Origin: Chitinophagaceae bacterium
Lineage (GTDB): Bacteria > Bacteroidota > Bacteroidia > Chitinophagales > Chitinophagaceae
Direction: 5' to 3'
NCBI GenBank assembly: GCA_016710935.1
Contig: JADJTY010000012.1
Span: 62,001-126,000 of the forward strand
Length of the DNA: 64,000 bases
How positions within the stretch are numbered: position 1 is the stretch's first letter; every line of letters starts with the position of its first letter. The translations under genes were made by a program, and so were the position numbers. Positions 1-9,535 of this stretch are shown in pieces. The notes under the pieces are model-generated. The model did not search any database. It was not told the DNA's origin and worked only from the letters and a program-made list of their open reading frames with translations.

Positions 1-813
1 ATTTCTTTTACCGTCAAAAGTCACATCCACATTAGCTTCGGCAGATAGGGTCAATGATTTACCCAATTTAAAATCGTACCCGCCACCAATGATCAAACGG
101 GGCGCAGTGAGTTCGGTAGATTTAACCGGAATGTCATTTTTTGTGAGGTATAAAATTTCCTTTTCTTTTTCAGTAAAAGTGAATGACCAGGCATTGAAGG
201 TGGTGGTAACATCCCTGGCTACAATTCCCAGATGCCATTTGTCCCCATGTGCCTGCAGGCCGGCATCCAATCCAAAACCCCAGGCAGATGCAAACTTGCC
301 CACTTTACGATAAATCACTTTAGCATTTAAACCAAAGCTGATCCTGGTTTTTTCTGTTTCTTTAATTTTTTGTGCAAAGGACAAAAGAAAAGCATAATCC
401 GCTGTAGAAAAACTCTGAATATTCTCATAATTAACCCTGCCATCTGGCTCCACCAAAAATAATGTGTTGGGAATATCATCTACAGCAAATCTTAAGATAG
501 AGATACCCAGTGCTCTTTTATTATCTTGTATGGGTTTTGCGGCCGATATGTAATCGTATTTGGCAATGCCGCCAAAATAATCGGCGTGCATGAGGCCAAT
601 ATTAGCGTTCTCTTTAATACCGGTTAATCCGGCCGGGTTCCAATAGCCTGCTGTAGCATCTTTTGCCGATGCAACCTGCGCACCGCCCATAGCCAGGCCT
701 CTTGCACCTGCACCGATATTTAAAAATTCATTTGAATATTTGCGTAGTTGTGCAAACAACGATAGGGGCAAGATCAACAGCATCACCATGCACATTTTTT
801 GGTAGAATCTCAT
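1..813 (-). CDS. PorV/PorQ-type outer-membrane protein, 3' end outside window
   Basis: Open reading frame of 271 codons running off the left edge without a stop. It begins with a signal peptide (hydrophobic stretch about residues 8-21, ending LSLFAQ). The next segment, NIGAGARGLAMGGA, followed by ATAGYWNPAGL, is the hallmark of the PorV/PorQ (UPF0164/FadL-like) family of Bacteroidota beta-barrels. Those include the T9SS shuttle PorV, but many paralogs have no assigned role. Alternating beta-strand-like segments continue to the edge. Which paralog this is cannot be told from the part visible. The start is the only ATG before the signal peptide. Confidence 0.8.
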   Translation of the reverse strand, partial: MRFYQKMCMVMLLILPLSLFAQLRKYSNEFLNIGAGARGLAMGGAQVASAKDATAGYWNPAGLTGIKENANIGLMHADYFGGIAKYDYISAAKPIQDNKRALGISILRFAVDDIPNTLFLVEPDGRVNYENIQSFSTADYAFLLSFAQKIKETEKTRISFGLNAKVIYRKVGKFASAWGFGLDAGLQAHGDKWHLGIVARDVTTTFNAWSFTFTEKEKEILYLTKNDIPVKSTELTAPRLIIGGGYDFKLGKSLTLSAEANVDVTFDGKRN

Positions 814-1161
814 AATAACTTTAGGTTGGTTATTGAATTTTATAGGTAGACAGAGCAATAACGTAAAATTACTTGGTAAATTGTGTTTATATATTATTAT
901 AAAATTAAGCTTATTAAGTACAAAATCAGTTACGCATATCGTATATTTTTTATACATTATCTGATTTTTTTATTTATAGGTTAAAAGACACCGTTTATCC
1001 TGAAAAAGATGCCTGTGCATATACGTTGAAAGCAGATAAACAGGTTTTATTTCATTTTTGCATTTAGCAGGCTTTACAGGGGAGAATTTTATTTTTATCA
1101 ATATTTATAAGCACTTTTGCCAAAATTATACTTTCCAAAAAGCCATTATTAAACAGAGACA
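814..1161. other. Divergent intergenic region between PorV-like gene and tyrS
   Basis: About 350 bp, AT-rich, with no coding potential seen on either strand. It must hold the promoters of both flanking genes. The best candidate for tyrS is CACTTTTG at 1112-1119 (one mismatch to TAnnTTTG), with a T-rich stretch about 20 nt upstream. No clear box was found for the PorV-like gene. Confidence 0.5.
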
Positions 1162-2441
1162 ATGAAGCCATTAATACCAGAATTACAATGGAGAGGGATG
1201 ATCCAGGACATTATGCCCGGAACAAAAGAGCAATTAGACAAAGAAATGACCACCGCCTATATTGGCTTTGACCCTACTGCCGACAGCCTGCATATTGGCA
1301 GCCTGGTACCCATTATTTTGCTGGTGCATTTGCAAAAAGCAGGGCATAAACCCATTGCCCTGGTTGGCGGTGCCACCGGCATGGTAGGCGACCCGAGCGG
1401 TAAAAGCGAAGAAAGAAATTTATTGAGTGAAGCTGTTTTAAATAAAAATGTAGCAGGTGTAAAGGCTCAGCTTGAAAAATTTTTAGACTTTGATACAACG
1501 AAACCCAATGCTGCTGAAATGGCCAATAACCTTGACTGGTTTAAAGGAATTTCGTTTTTAGATTTTATCAGGGATACGGGTAAACACATCACGGTGAACT
1601 ACATGATGGCAAAAGACAGTGTAAAGAAAAGACTGGAAGGAGAGGCCGGCATGAGTTTTACTGAATTTACATACCAACTGGTACAGGGATACGATTTTTA
1701 CTGGCTGTACCAAAACAAAAACTGCAAACTGCAGATGGGAGGCAGCGATCAGTGGGGCAATATTGTAACAGGTACCGAGCTCATTAGAAGAAAATGTGGC
1801 GGCGAAGCTTTTGCCTTTACCTGTCCGCTGATAAAAAAAGCCGATGGCGGTAAATTTGGAAAAACAGAACAGGGCAACATCTGGCTGGATGGGGAGAAAA
1901 CAACGCCATACCATTTTTACCAGTTTTGGTTAAATGCCAACGACAGCGATGCTGAAACCTGGATAAAGATCTTTACTTTTTTAGATGAAACAACCATTAA
2001 TGATTTAATAGCTGAGCAAAAAAAGATGCATCAAAAAGAGTGTTGCAAAAAACGCTTGCCAAAGAAGTAACCATTTTTGTACATGGTGAAGCTGAATACA
2101 ACAAAGCCATTGAAACAACTGAAAAATTGTTTGCCAACCAAAGCGCACCTGCCGAAAGCCTTACTGCAGAAGACCTGGAAGGCATGGATGGCATTGTAAA
2201 AATTGATTTCGCAAAAGAAAGAATTGAAGCCGGGATTGATGTGGTTTCTTTTTTAGCCGAAACAAATATTTTTCCCAGTAAAGGCGAAGCAAGGAAAATG
2301 GTGCAGGGTGGTGGTGTAAGTATAAACCGTAAAAAGGTAGAAGATTTTACTTTGAAAGTTGACAGTTCTTTATTGCTACATAACAAATACATACTTATAC
2401 AAAAAGGAAGAAGGAATTATTTTTTAGTATTACTTACCTAA
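1162..2441 (+). CDS. tyrS: Tyrosyl-tRNA synthetase, split by a one-base frameshift
   Basis: Charges tRNA-Tyr; class I aminoacyl-tRNA synthetase. The first frame (1162-2070) carries the catalytic domain with the HIGH variant HIGS near residue 45 and the KMSKS variant KFGKT near residue 230. The second frame (read from about 2034 to 2441) continues with KRVLQKTLAKEV and a C-terminal S4 RNA-binding domain (FPSKGEARKMVQGGGV). The frames join if one A is restored to the A5 run at 2033-2037. That gives a normal 426-residue protein with a seamless fit to the family. Because the gene is essential and the lesion is in a homopolymer, a sequencing error is more likely than real inactivation. A strong hairpin terminator follows. 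Confidence 0.93.
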
Positions 2442-2445
2442 ACAT

Positions 2446-2478
2446 AAAGGTGACACCTCTTCGAGAGGTGTCACCTTT
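2446..2478. terminator. Bidirectional hairpin terminator between tyrS and S9 peptidase
   Basis: Perfect 15-bp stem (AAAGGTGACACCTCT paired with its complement) and a TCG loop, lying between convergent genes. It starts 4 nt after the tyrS stop. T-rich sequence follows on the plus strand at 2490-2515. Confidence 0.75.
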
Positions 2479-2510
2479 ACCAACTTGATAACTTTATTAA
2501 TTTTTTTGTT

Positions 2511-4442
2511 TTACTGTTTCTTTGCTTCAACCGGTTTACCCGAAAGATATTTATCAAAGAATTTATCCATGGCATTGTAAAATTCCAGCCTGTTCTTTTC
2601 GTTGGCAAAGCCATGCCCCTCGTCGTTTTTAACCATATAGTCAACGGCTACTCCCCTTTTCTTTAAAGCTTCCACCATCTGGTCGCTTTCGGCCTTATTT
2701 ACACGGGGATCATTTGCACCCTGTGCCACAAACAACGGTGTTTTTATATTGCCCGCATGCAATACCGGCGAGGCAGCTGCCAGCAATGCACTGTCTTTTA
2801 CCGGATCGCCAACCATTTCATAAAACATGGCTTTGTAAGGTTCCCAAAATGGCGGTATGGTTTTCATAAAAGTGAACATGTTTGCTACGCCTACATAATC
2901 CACCGCACAGGCATACAGATCGGGCGTAAAGGCAACACCTGCCAGTGTTGCATAGCCGCCGTAACTGCCGCCATAAATGGCTACACGTTTTGGATCGGCA
3001 ATTCCTTCTTTTATCAGCCATTGTACACCATCAGTAATATCGTCCTGCATGGTTTTGCCCCATTGTTTCTGGCTCTTTAGCCAAAATTCTTTTCCATAAC
3101 CCGTTGAACCACGGAAATTCATTTGCAACACTGCATAACCACGGTTGGCAAACATTTGAGCTTCGCTATTAAAACCCCAGTCATCCCTGGCCCAGGGGCC
3201 GCCATGGGGATTAATTACTACCGGCAGATTTTTAGCTTCGTAACCTTTGGGTAAAGTAAGATAACCATGAATGGTTAAGCCATCTCTTGATTTGTATTCA
3301 ACAGGTTTCATCGTTGCCATATGCTCTTCCTTCAGCCAGGGGAAAGCATCTGCAAGAAATTTAGTATCGCCTGTTTTTTTATCGTAGTAATAATATTTGG
3401 CAGCCACTTTATCATTGCCGGTCCAAACCACAAATTTATCTTCGGCATTATTATTCCCGTAAATACCTATTTCGTACCCCTTAAATTTATCCTGCATTTT
3501 TTTATACTCCGCTTCAGTTTCCTTATCTAAAAAATGATTTTCTCTTTTCCAGGATGTGAAGGAAACATGGGTAAGCACTTTACGTTTTTCCGAATAGCTT
3601 AATCCATCTACATCATAGTCCGGATTGGCGTATATTTCTTTTATTTCTTTTTTTGCAGCCAGGTCATATTCTACAATGGTAGTTTTATCACGGCCAATGT
3701 TACTGGATACATAAACATTCTTATTATCAAATGTAAAGAACTGGATGGCGAACTGATCTTTATAAGTAGTGGTAAGAAATGAATCGAAAGGAGCAGCTTC
3801 AGTTGCACGATGGAAATAAGTTGTATTTACACCATCAGTTTTTCCGGCTATTCTGATGGTACCGGTATGATCTGTAACCCAGCTGTCGTAATTTTTATCA
3901 TTCTCAAACAGCACTTTTAACTCACCGGTTTCAATATTAATACTGTATGGATCAAAAAAACGGGCATCACGCTTGTTTAATAAGATCATTACTTCTTTTT
4001 CCTTACCGGCTATATCACGCCAGTCGTCTTGTATTTCGGTACGCACTTTGGGAAAAGGTGTTAATGCTTTCAGGTCTTTGCCATCGCTGCCAACCGAAAA
4101 CATTTGAAAATTTTCATCGCCGCCAACATCCTGCAGGTAAATGATGCGGCTGCCTTTCCACTGGTAGCGGTAAATATTACGCACCGTGTCATTGGTTACC
4201 GGAATGGCCGTGCTGTCTGAAATTTTTCTTACAAACACATTGGTATGCCCGTTGTGCGGACTCAGGTAAGAAATGTATTCCCCGTCGGGTGAAATACGCC
4301 AGCTGAATTTCTCGGGATTTTTAAAAAATTCTTCTACTGCAATTTTAGGGGCTTTCTCTTCCGGCTTTGTACCACATGCCGCAAAAAGCAGGGGTAATAA
4401 TGCCAGTAGTACATACAATTGTGTCTGCCTTAATTTAATCAT
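2511..4442 (-). CDS. S9 family prolyl oligopeptidase-like peptidase, lipoprotein
   Basis: 643-residue serine peptidase of the dipeptidyl/acylaminoacyl peptidase group. The N-terminus has a lipoprotein signal with lipobox LFAAC (Cys about residue 23), so it is probably anchored in a membrane facing the periplasm or surface. Residues about 40-380 form WD-like beta-propeller repeats (SPDGEYISYLS and similar). The C-terminal alpha/beta hydrolase domain has the nucleophile in GGSYGGYA (Ser near 493), Asp in GANDPRVN (near 580) and His in EGHGF (near 612). The likely role is degradation of oligopeptides for nutrition. It appears monocistronic, with a shared terminator after the stop. Exact substrate preference cannot be read from sequence. 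Confidence 0.9.
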   Translation of the reverse strand: MIKLRQTQLYVLLALLPLLFAACGTKPEEKAPKIAVEEFFKNPEKFSWRISPDGEYISYLSPHNGHTNVFVRKISDSTAIPVTNDTVRNIYRYQWKGSRIIYLQDVGGDENFQMFSVGSDGKDLKALTPFPKVRTEIQDDWRDIAGKEKEVMILLNKRDARFFDPYSINIETGELKVLFENDKNYDSWVTDHTGTIRIAGKTDGVNTTYFHRATEAAPFDSFLTTTYKDQFAIQFFTFDNKNVYVSSNIGRDKTTIVEYDLAAKKEIKEIYANPDYDVDGLSYSEKRKVLTHVSFTSWKRENHFLDKETEAEYKKMQDKFKGYEIGIYGNNNAEDKFVVWTGNDKVAAKYYYYDKKTGDTKFLADAFPWLKEEHMATMKPVEYKSRDGLTIHGYLTLPKGYEAKNLPVVINPHGGPWARDDWGFNSEAQMFANRGYAVLQMNFRGSTGYGKEFWLKSQKQWGKTMQDDITDGVQWLIKEGIADPKRVAIYGGSYGGYATLAGVAFTPDLYACAVDYVGVANMFTFMKTIPPFWEPYKAMFYEMVGDPVKDSALLAAASPVLHAGNIKTPLFVAQGANDPRVNKAESDQMVEALKKRGVAVDYMVKNDEGHGFANEKNRLEFYNAMDKFFDKYLSGKPVEAKKQ

Positions 4443-4602
4443 AATCAGTTAGTTTTAAAAAATTAAAAAATGTAAATAAAGGATTGGATGTAAAGTTTGC
4501 AGCAGTCAGCGGGAACGAAACATCAAGATAATATCTTTTTGTACAAAACAAAAATCCACGGTTACGGGGATGTATAATGTTTTGTTAAACGATAGTTGAT
4601 CA

Positions 4603-5283
4603 CTAAAATACCTGTATCACTTTCCATATTTCAGCTGCCACCAATTGATTGCCTTTAACATTCAGATGAACACCATCATAAGTGAGTATGTCTTTGGGTT
4701 TATTATCAGGATTATTTTTAAGATTATGATCAAGGAAAGCCTTTCTCAGGTCAACCACAGAAAGGCTGTTCTTTTGTGCCAGGTTCCGGATGATCTTACT
4801 GTATTCATTCAAATCACCATCCAGCGGGTTGCTCAGGTCCGTCTTCTCTCCTATTGTTGCCGGCGTGCAAAGAATAACCCTGATATTTTTTGCATTCAGT
4901 TTATTGATGATGGCCTGGTAAAATTTTTCAAACTTATCAGGATCAGTACCGGTACCTAATATACGCTTGTGCCAGACATCATTTACGCCGATATAAATAA
5001 CCACCATGTCCGGATCTTTAGCCAGCACATCTTCTTCCATACGTAAATAAAGATCATATACTTTATTACTACTTACTCCGGAACCGATCAATTCGTACTG
5101 ATCGGTTTTACCCTGCAAAGTAATCAGGGAATCCAGCTTAACAATATATCCACCGGGCTTTACTGCAGCTTCCGTAATAGAGTCGCCAAAAATAATAACC
5201 CGCTTCTTTTTAGTAACAGGCATACATGCAGTCCCGATAATTATCGGAACACAAAAAAATAAAACGATCACTGAAATTCTCAT
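4603..5283 (-). CDS. SGNH/GDSL-family hydrolase, lipoprotein
   Basis: 226 residues. The N-terminal hydrophobic segment ends with GTAC, a possible lipobox Cys near residue 20, so the protein is exported. The GDSL block IFGDSITE (catalytic Ser near 34), block III GVND and block V DGVHLN (catalytic Asp/His near 203-206) identify an SGNH esterase/lipase. Such enzymes in Bacteroidota often remove acetyl or acyl groups from polysaccharides. It starts 11 nt downstream of the GH125 mannosidase gene on the same strand, so the pair probably forms an operon acting on one glycan. The carbohydrate-esterase role is inference. Confidence 0.88.
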   Translation of the reverse strand: MRISVIVLFFCVPIIIGTACMPVTKKKRVIIFGDSITEAAVKPGGYIVKLDSLITLQGKTDQYELIGSGVSSNKVYDLYLRMEEDVLAKDPDMVVIYIGVNDVWHKRILGTGTDPDKFEKFYQAIINKLNAKNIRVILCTPATIGEKTDLSNPLDGDLNEYSKIIRNLAQKNSLSVVDLRKAFLDHNLKNNPDNKPKDILTYDGVHLNVKGNQLVAAEIWKVIQVF

Positions 5284-5293
5284 CTGCTAAATT

Positions 5294-6715
5294 TTAGTTC
5301 AATAAATGCGGGCGTTCTTTATAAACCTTCCATACAAATTCGCCAAACAAGGTATTGGCCCAGGCAAACCATTTGCGGGTGAATTTGGTGGCGTCATCCT
5401 TATGAAAAGACTCGTGCATGAAGCCGGTACCTGCATGAGTTTGCTGCAGCATGTTCAAACAACTTTTTATTTCTTTATCATCCGTGCTTGTCAATCCACG
5501 CATGATAATACTCATGGGCCAGATATAATCCATACCTACATGCGGACCGCCAATACCTTCTGCTGCTTTGCCTTTGAAGAAGAAGGGATTGTTTTCAGAT
5601 TGAAGTAATTTTCTCGTATTCTTATATTCTATGGTTTGCCCAAACATCTCTCCAATAAGGTATGGGAGCGACAGAACAGAAGGCACATTTGCATCATCCA
5701 TCAAAAGATGACTACCAAAACCATTTATTTCATATGCCACAACTTTTCCAAAAACAGGATGATTAATATAACCGTGTTTTGGAATCAGTTTGGAAATATC
5801 TACGTGAAAATCATCAATATTTTTTAACAAAGGGTGCAAAGGATCAATAGTCTGTAAAATAGAAGCCATACGGCCAATTGAATGCACTGCAAAAAAATTT
5901 GCAGGAATATTAAAAGGAAATACCGTCGCATCATCACTCGGCCTGAACATTGAATGTATCAAACCGATCTTTTTTGTGGGATAACCATAACCACCCAACG
6001 GTACCCCATCAGTTGCCCAACTGGTTGTTCTTTCAAATTTATAAGGTCCGTTATTTTCTAATCGTTGCTGTTCTTTAAAGGTTTTTACAACAAGTCTCAT
6101 CGCTTCTTTCCAGTCTTTATCAAATGGAGAAGTATCACCTGTTTCTTTCCAGTAACCATGAGCCAGCCTTATCGGATAACACAAACTATCAATCTCCCAT
6201 TTCCTTTCATGCACTCCAGGCAGCATTAATGTCTTGTCATCTTTCCATTCACTGATCTTTGTTTCATCTTTATAAAAAGCATTGGCGTACGGGTCTTTTA
6301 AAATGCATTTTACCTGCCGGTTGATAACACCTTTGATCAGCTCCTGCAGATTTTTATCTTCCTTCATCAATGGCAGGTAAGGCCAAACCTGGGCTGATGA
6401 ATCCCTTAGCCACATGGCATCTATATCGCCTGTAATAACAAACGTATCGGGCTTGCCATTGATGATCTCAAAGTCAACTGTGGTATCTAATGTATTGGGG
6501 AAACAGTTTTCAAACAACCAGGCAATTTCTTTATTACCTATTTTATTTTTTATTTCGCTTATCAGTTTTTCAATAGCCGGGCTTTTAAATTTTCGCTGGC
6601 TTTCAGGCACTCTTACCACCGGAAAATCAGTATGCCGGTTTGCGAATGAATATTTACTCATTAAAATACCTGCAGTAGCAAGCGAGGTTTGCTGGATGAA
6701 TTTTTTCCGGTTCAT
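5294..6715 (-). CDS. GH125 family exo-alpha-1,6-mannosidase-like protein
   Basis: 473 residues. An N-terminal export signal with RKKFIQQ before a hydrophobic stretch resembles a Tat-type or ordinary signal peptide (about residues 1-25). The body matches glycoside hydrolase family 125 (formerly DUF1237): GDIDAMWLRDSSAQVWPY near residues 95-115, RTTSWATDGVPLGGYGYP, and MFRPSDDATVFPF, which should contain the general acid Asp. A later HESFHKDD is a candidate for the base Glu. Family enzymes trim alpha-1,6-mannose from N-glycans or mannans. Followed closely by the SGNH hydrolase gene. Full-length for the family, with no sign of damage. Confidence 0.9.
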   Translation of the reverse strand: MNRKKFIQQTSLATAGILMSKYSFANRHTDFPVVRVPESQRKFKSPAIEKLISEIKNKIGNKEIAWLFENCFPNTLDTTVDFEIINGKPDTFVITGDIDAMWLRDSSAQVWPYLPLMKEDKNLQELIKGVINRQVKCILKDPYANAFYKDETKISEWKDDKTLMLPGVHERKWEIDSLCYPIRLAHGYWKETGDTSPFDKDWKEAMRLVVKTFKEQQRLENNGPYKFERTTSWATDGVPLGGYGYPTKKIGLIHSMFRPSDDATVFPFNIPANFFAVHSIGRMASILQTIDPLHPLLKNIDDFHVDISKLIPKHGYINHPVFGKVVAYEINGFGSHLLMDDANVPSVLSLPYLIGEMFGQTIEYKNTRKLLQSENNPFFFKGKAAEGIGGPHVGMDYIWPMSIIMRGLTSTDDKEIKSCLNMLQQTHAGTGFMHESFHKDDATKFTRKWFAWANTLFGEFVWKVYKERPHLLN

Positions 6716-6776
6716 ACCGTTAAGGTAAAAAGAAAATCGCTGTGCTGAACAACAGGGAGATATAAAAGGAGTAAAG

Positions 6777-6891
6777 TTTTTGCCTTCGGCAAAAATAAAA
6801 CGGCCACTGAAACACAGAAGCCCAGAAAATTCATTTTAAGTTCCGTGCTTCTGTGCCTCAGTGGCAAATAAAATTCTGCCGCAGGCAGAAT
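6777..6891. repeat. Cluster of three intergenic hairpins
   Basis: Three successive inverted repeats in the 220-bp gap between cphB and the GH125 gene. The first is a UUCG-loop hairpin at 6777-6795 (TTTTTGCC/GGCAAAAA). The second is a 19-bp arm pair at 6803-6821 and 6847-6865 (GCCACTGAAACACAGAAGC, two mismatches). The third is a perfect 8-bp hairpin at 6873-6891 (ATTCTGCC/GGCAGAAT). They may act in termination of cphB or be members of dispersed repeat families. Confidence 0.7.
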
Positions 6892-6939
6892 TCTGCTCAT
6901 TCGTATAATTCGTGGAAAAATGTTGCGAAGCAACTAGAA

Positions 6940-7836
6940 TTATTCTACGTCAACCTGCTTGTTTATGAGGGCCCCTTCAGTAGCCTGCATTAAAAATCTA
7001 CGTTCCTTTAAAAGGTAACCATTGCCATGCTCGCAAAAATGAACTTTCAAATTTTCGATACTGATGGGATTGCCATCCGGAATATCGGCAATGTTTGAAT
7101 GCAGGATATCATGCCCGTCAACGATCATTACCAGTCCGCTGCCGATGCCTTCCATTTTATTACCATTGGTTATGATCATGCCCGTATCTTCTCCCAACCC
7201 AATACCAATGCAGGATGGGTTTGCAGCCACTGCCTGCGCCAGCCTGGCAAACCGGCCGCGTTTTTCAAAATGCGAATCAAAGATCACATCATCCATAAAA
7301 CCAAGGCCGGTTGTAATTTTTACTTCGCCTTTTAAATGTGCACGGGTAGCATTGCCTTCATATATCATCGTATTGCTCATGGCCATAGCACCAGCCGAAG
7401 TACCGGCTACAACAAAGTCCGTTTCTTCCTGGTAACGTTCTAATATCTTTTCTAAAAAAGCAGTGCCGCCAAAGGTACTGCTCAGGCGCAACTGGTTACC
7501 ACCACTGAACATGACTATATTACAGGTGCTGATGCGTTCAAGATATTCAGGATTGGCGGTATCGGCACGGTTGCGGATGTGCAGTACACCAATATTGGTG
7601 CAGCCAATTTTTCCAAAAGCATTCAGGTAATTGTCGCCTACTTCGTAAGGGATCATGCTGGCAGTGGTGATCACTTCAATACGGCTCAGCGGTCCGCCGG
7701 CTTCTTCTACAATACGGGACAGGATGCCCAGTTCAAAAAAATTGAGGTTGTTGCGTTGGAACTTTCCGGTCTCTAAATCAGTACCCTTGTCTTCTGCTCC
7801 TCCAATCGCAATTAGTTTTCCTTTAGCAAATTGCAT
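6940..7836 (-). CDS. cphB: Cyanophycinase
   Basis: 298-residue serine exopeptidase of family S51. It releases beta-Asp-Arg dipeptides from cyanophycin (multi-L-arginyl-poly-L-aspartate). It begins with the family start KGKLIAIGGAEDKG. The nucleophile elbow GTSAGA lies near residue 147, with the flanking signatures FSGGNQLRL and GIGLGEDTG. There is no signal peptide, so it is cytosolic like other polymer-mobilising cyanophycinases. Cyanophycin synthetase lies 1.7 kb away on the opposite strand, so the assignment is supported by context. A perfect TAnnTTTG promoter box lies just upstream. Confidence 0.93.
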   Translation of the reverse strand: MQFAKGKLIAIGGAEDKGTDLETGKFQRNNLNFFELGILSRIVEEAGGPLSRIEVITTASMIPYEVGDNYLNAFGKIGCTNIGVLHIRNRADTANPEYLERISTCNIVMFSGGNQLRLSSTFGGTAFLEKILERYQEETDFVVAGTSAGAMAMSNTMIYEGNATRAHLKGEVKITTGLGFMDDVIFDSHFEKRGRFARLAQAVAANPSCIGIGLGEDTGMIITNGNKMEGIGSGLVMIVDGHDILHSNIADIPDGNPISIENLKVHFCEHGNGYLLKERRFLMQATEGALINKQVDVE

Positions 7837-7857
7837 GCATCATTTTTATGATTAACG

Positions 7858-7865
7858 CAAAAATA
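7858..7865 (-). promoter_or_regulatory. Promoter -7 box of cphB
   Basis: Minus-strand TATTTTTG, an exact match to the Bacteroidota -7 consensus TAnnTTTG, about 22 nt upstream of the cphB start. No clear -33 TTTG was seen. Confidence 0.55.
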
Positions 7866-7917
7866 AGGGAAATCGTGTTTGAATAGGCCTTAGTTGTTGT
7901 TAACGAATGTTGATAAA

Positions 7918-7974
7918 GTAAGAATTCCGCCTGTGGTGAATTCTTTTTGAACACGCCAAAGGCATGTTCCTACA
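7918..7974. repeat. Two-hairpin REP-like repeat, copy 1
   Basis: Two palindromes, GAATTCCGCCTGTGGTGAATTC and GAACACGCCAAAGGCATGTTC, joined by a T tract and bounded by GTA(A/G)GAA...TTCCTAC arms. It is nearly identical to the copy at 15441-15497 and in the same orientation. It overlaps the aminotransferase stop codon: TAG at 7972-7970 lies inside the repeat's outer arm. Confidence 0.85.
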
Positions 7975-9259
7975 TTTTTACAAATGCGGTTATCCCTTCT
8001 ACCAGCCTGTCTAAATTTTTGGTACTGGTGTACACATTGGGGGTAATTCGTACACCTTTTATATTCTCCCAAATAATACCCACGGTATGAATTTTATAAT
8101 TATCCCATAAATAACTTTCCAGTTCCGATGGTGTTTTACCATCAACACTTACCAAACCAATGGCACAGCCAAATTCTTTTTTAAATGAAGTGTGCAATTT
8201 TACGCCGGGCAGATCTTTCACTTTATTCATCCAGTAATTTTTCAGGTACAGCAATCTTTCTTCTTTTCTTTTGCTGCCGATCATGTCATGAAAATCGATG
8301 GCTTTATCAATGGCTTCTTCAATATAAAATGGCCGGGTGCCTAAATGTTCAAACTTGCGGATATTATCATCTTCCTTATCGCCGGCGCCAAATAAGGGCC
8401 AAACAGATTTTATTCTTTCTTTTCGCACATACAGCAAACCTGTGCCAATGGGCGCTCCCAGCCATTTGTGCAGGCTGGTGCCAAAATAATCGCAGTTAAG
8501 ATCCGGAATTGAAAATTCAAATTGCGCAAATGTATGTGCACCATCAACCAACACATCAATGTTTTTTTTCTTTGCTGCATCTGCAATTTTACGCACGGGC
8601 AATTTCTGGCCAATCCAGTTTATCATATGTGTTATCTGCACCACTTTTGTTTTGGTAGTAAATGCATCGGTGTATTGCTTAACCAAATAATTTTCATCTT
8701 CGCTGGGCAACTCCAGGTTGACCCAAACCAGTTTTATGCCTTCTCTCCGCTCCCGCTGTCTCCAGGCGCCTATCATGTTGGGATAATCCTGTTTGGTAAG
8801 CACCACTTCGTCACCTGCTTTTAATTCTATACCAAAGATCACCGTTTCCAGTGCTTCAGATGCATTGCGGTGCAGGGCAATTTCTTCGGCACTGCAACCA
8901 GCCAGTTGAGCCAGGTTTTTTCGCAGTGGTTCCCGGCCCTGGTCTACAATACGCCACATAAAATAGCTGGGTGCCTGGTTACAGAAATCATAACTGGTTT
9001 TCATAGCATCGGCAACTGATTTAGGCGCCGGGGCTACGCCTCCATTATTCAGATTTATAAAATTGGGTGCAATGGTATACGATTGCTGCACATAATGCCA
9101 GAATTCTTCATCGCTTGCCAGGTCTGATGGAGGAGTGGAAGCCGCATTATTTAATGCAACCTGCAGCTCACGGCTCCAGGCGGGTTGCAGCATATTGGCT
9201 GTAATGGCTGATGCAGATAACAAACCCATTTTTTGGAGAAAAGAACGACGATTACTCAT
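7970..9259 (-). CDS. Class V aminotransferase-like PLP enzyme with Tat signal
   Basis: About 429 residues from the ATG at 9259. A twin-arginine signal (SNRRSFLQK followed by a hydrophobic segment ending near ANMLQPAWS) predicts export in folded form. The body is fold-type I class V (isopenicillin-N-epimerase/NifS-like): NLNNGGVAPAPKSV near residue 65, HRNASEALE, DGAHTFAQ, and the presumed PLP lysine in GTSLHKWLGAP. The substrate is unknown; related proteins are annotated as epimerases, cysteine desulfurases or amino-acid lyases. It sits between cphB and the divergent cphA, which hints at amino-acid metabolism, but this is inference. A longer TTG start at 9295 is possible but would bury the Tat motif. 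The stop codon lies within a REP-like repeat. Confidence 0.87.
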   Translation of the reverse strand: MSNRRSFLQKMGLLSASAITANMLQPAWSRELQVALNNAASTPPSDLASDEEFWHYVQQSYTIAPNFINLNNGGVAPAPKSVADAMKTSYDFCNQAPSYFMWRIVDQGREPLRKNLAQLAGCSAEEIALHRNASEALETVIFGIELKAGDEVVLTKQDYPNMIGAWRQRERREGIKLVWVNLELPSEDENYLVKQYTDAFTTKTKVVQITHMINWIGQKLPVRKIADAAKKKNIDVLVDGAHTFAQFEFSIPDLNCDYFGTSLHKWLGAPIGTGLLYVRKERIKSVWPLFGAGDKEDDNIRKFEHLGTRPFYIEEAIDKAIDFHDMIGSKRKEERLLYLKNYWMNKVKDLPGVKLHTSFKKEFGCAIGLVSVDGKTPSELESYLWDNYKIHTVGIIWENIKGVRITPNVYTSTKNLDRLVEGITAFVKM

Positions 9260-9535
9260 ATGCCTGAATTTAATCCGAAAACAATCGGAATACAATGTAC
9301 AAATTTTGTTTTTTGCAAAGCAAGATGATTTTGGTAATTTCCAACTTTAGGGAAATTGCCATAGAAGCACAGAATCACGGAAATTTTCTACGCTAAATTA
9401 AGAGTTGCCCAACGGTATACAGTACAAGTGAGTGATCCTTCGACTGTGATCAGGATAAACTCCACGATGATGCCCATGAAAAACAAATGCTGGTAACCCA
9501 AAACAAAAAACACCAAACTCAAAAAAGTTTTATTT

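Noticed and set aside
9425..9485. CTTCGACTGTGATCAGG-type sequence upstream of cphA
   Set aside because: Resembles a dispersed repeat seen in other genomes, but there is only one copy here and no clear hairpin.
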